7,299 nt of DNA. Source: an uncultured Campylobacter sp. Its GTDB lineage: Bacteria; Campylobacterota; Campylobacteria; Campylobacterales; Campylobacteraceae. This document shows positions 6,593 through 7,299 of the stretch, piece after piece. The notes beneath the pieces are model-generated. The model was not told where the DNA came from. It saw nothing but the letters and a program-made list of their open reading frames with translations, and made no database searches. Position numbers and translations under genes: made by a program. The first letter of the stretch is position 1; each line of letters opens with the position of its first letter. The stretch spans positions 1 to 7,299 of the forward strand of contig NZ_CALHXD010000230.1 in assembly GCF_938040115.1 (NCBI RefSeq), given 5' to 3'.

Positions 6593-7299
6593 TAGAGGTT
6601 AGAAATTTACACTTTGTCTACCGCGACAAGCCTATCTAAAAGGGATAAGTTTTTCTATAAACAATGGTGATACGCTAAGCATTTTGGGCGCAAACGACAG
6701 CGGAAAGAGTATCTTGCTTCGCATAATGCTCGGGTTTTTAAAATTTGAAGGCGAGGTGCTGATCGCAGGCAAAAGCGTGCGCGACTACGGCAAGCGTGAG
6801 CTCGCCTCACTCGTCGCCTACGTGCCGCAGACGCACGCGCCGTCCTATGACTACAGCGTCTTTGACGTCGCGCTGATGGGCGCGCTGTGCAGGACGCCGC
6901 TGTTTTCTAGCTTTAGCGCGGCGGATAAAAAGCTAGCCGAGCAGGCGCTGGAAAAGATGGGCATCGCGCATCTAAAAAACGCGCCCTACACGAGGGTTAG
7001 CGGCGGCGAGCGGCAGCTGGCGTACATCGCGCGCACGCTGGTTCAGGGCGCGAAAGTGATCTTTATGGACGAGCCGACCAATGGGCTGGATTTTGGCAAT
7101 CAAATTAGGCTGCTAGAGATGATAAAGGGGCTAGGCGATGAGGGCTACACCTTCGTGCAGACGACGCACTACCCGCGTCACGCGAAATTCGTTTCAAATT
7201 TGACGCTGTTTATAAAAGACGGCGAAATTTTAGCCTTCGGGCGTAGCGAGCAGCTCATAAACGCCGAAAATATCGATAAAATTTACGGCATAAACTACG
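6589..7299 (+). pseudogene. ABC transporter ATPase (FepC/BtuD type), frameshifted, with altered Walker A; cut by window end
   Basis: The ATG overlaps the permease stop (ATGA). The frame reads MIEVRNLHFVYRDKPI and hits TAA at 6637-6639. Adding one base there restores LKGISFSINNGDTLSILG and an open frame to the window edge, 237 residues in all. It should be the cytoplasmic ATPase driving the permease. In the repaired protein the Q-loop is at VPQ (79-81), the signature at VSGGERQ (137-143), Walker B at VIFMDEP (157-163) and the H-loop at TTHYP (192-196). Walker A reads GANDSGKS (34-41): the second Gly of GxxGxGKS is Asp, and the residue after GKS, usually Thr, is Ile. Both changes are unusual and would be expected to impair ATP binding. 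The 3' end is outside the window. Confidence 0.85.

Overview
The window looks like a chromosomal stretch of a Campylobacter-type epsilonproteobacterium. The clues are intergenic DNA rich in AAATTT and TTTAAA, mixed codon use with many AAA, TTT and ATA codons beside GC-rich codons, short AAGGA-type ribosome sites, and an iron or metal uptake locus typical of the group. This is inferred from style and gene content; no species marker is present.

Layout. Bases 1-69 are a GC-rich tail of an unrecognised reading frame. Bases 70-338 are AT-rich and non-coding. Bases 339-629 hold a small helix-turn-helix (AlpA/excisionase-like) gene with an internal TAG. A perfect 13-bp inverted repeat (636-670) separates it from a convergent aldehyde dehydrogenase gene (680-2127, minus strand). 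That gene carries two single-base frameshifts, both in homopolymers. Between it and the next gene lies a 27-codon minus-strand fragment that starts like an IDDTD-motif protein (TiaS-like).

From 2418 to the end runs a plus-strand TonB-dependent uptake locus: outer membrane receptor (2418-4389), periplasmic binding protein (4518-5573), FecCD-type permease (5584-6592) and ATPase (6589 to beyond the window). The receptor would bring a metal chelate across the outer membrane, the binding protein would capture it, and the permease and ATPase would pump it into the cytoplasm. The exact substrate (ferric siderophore, haem, molybdate, nickel or cobalamin) cannot be read from the sequence.

The striking point is damage. 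The receptor has an in-frame TGA where tryptophan is expected, plus a frameshift. The permease has a +1 indel in a T7 run. The ATPase has a one-base loss near codon 17 and a degraded Walker A motif. Only the binding protein is fully intact. Either the locus is decaying into pseudogenes, or the assembly contains many base errors. Damage outside homopolymers (nonsense codons, Walker A substitutions, the receptor indel) favours real decay for at least part of it. I see no convincing wholly new system here; the decay pattern is the main observation.
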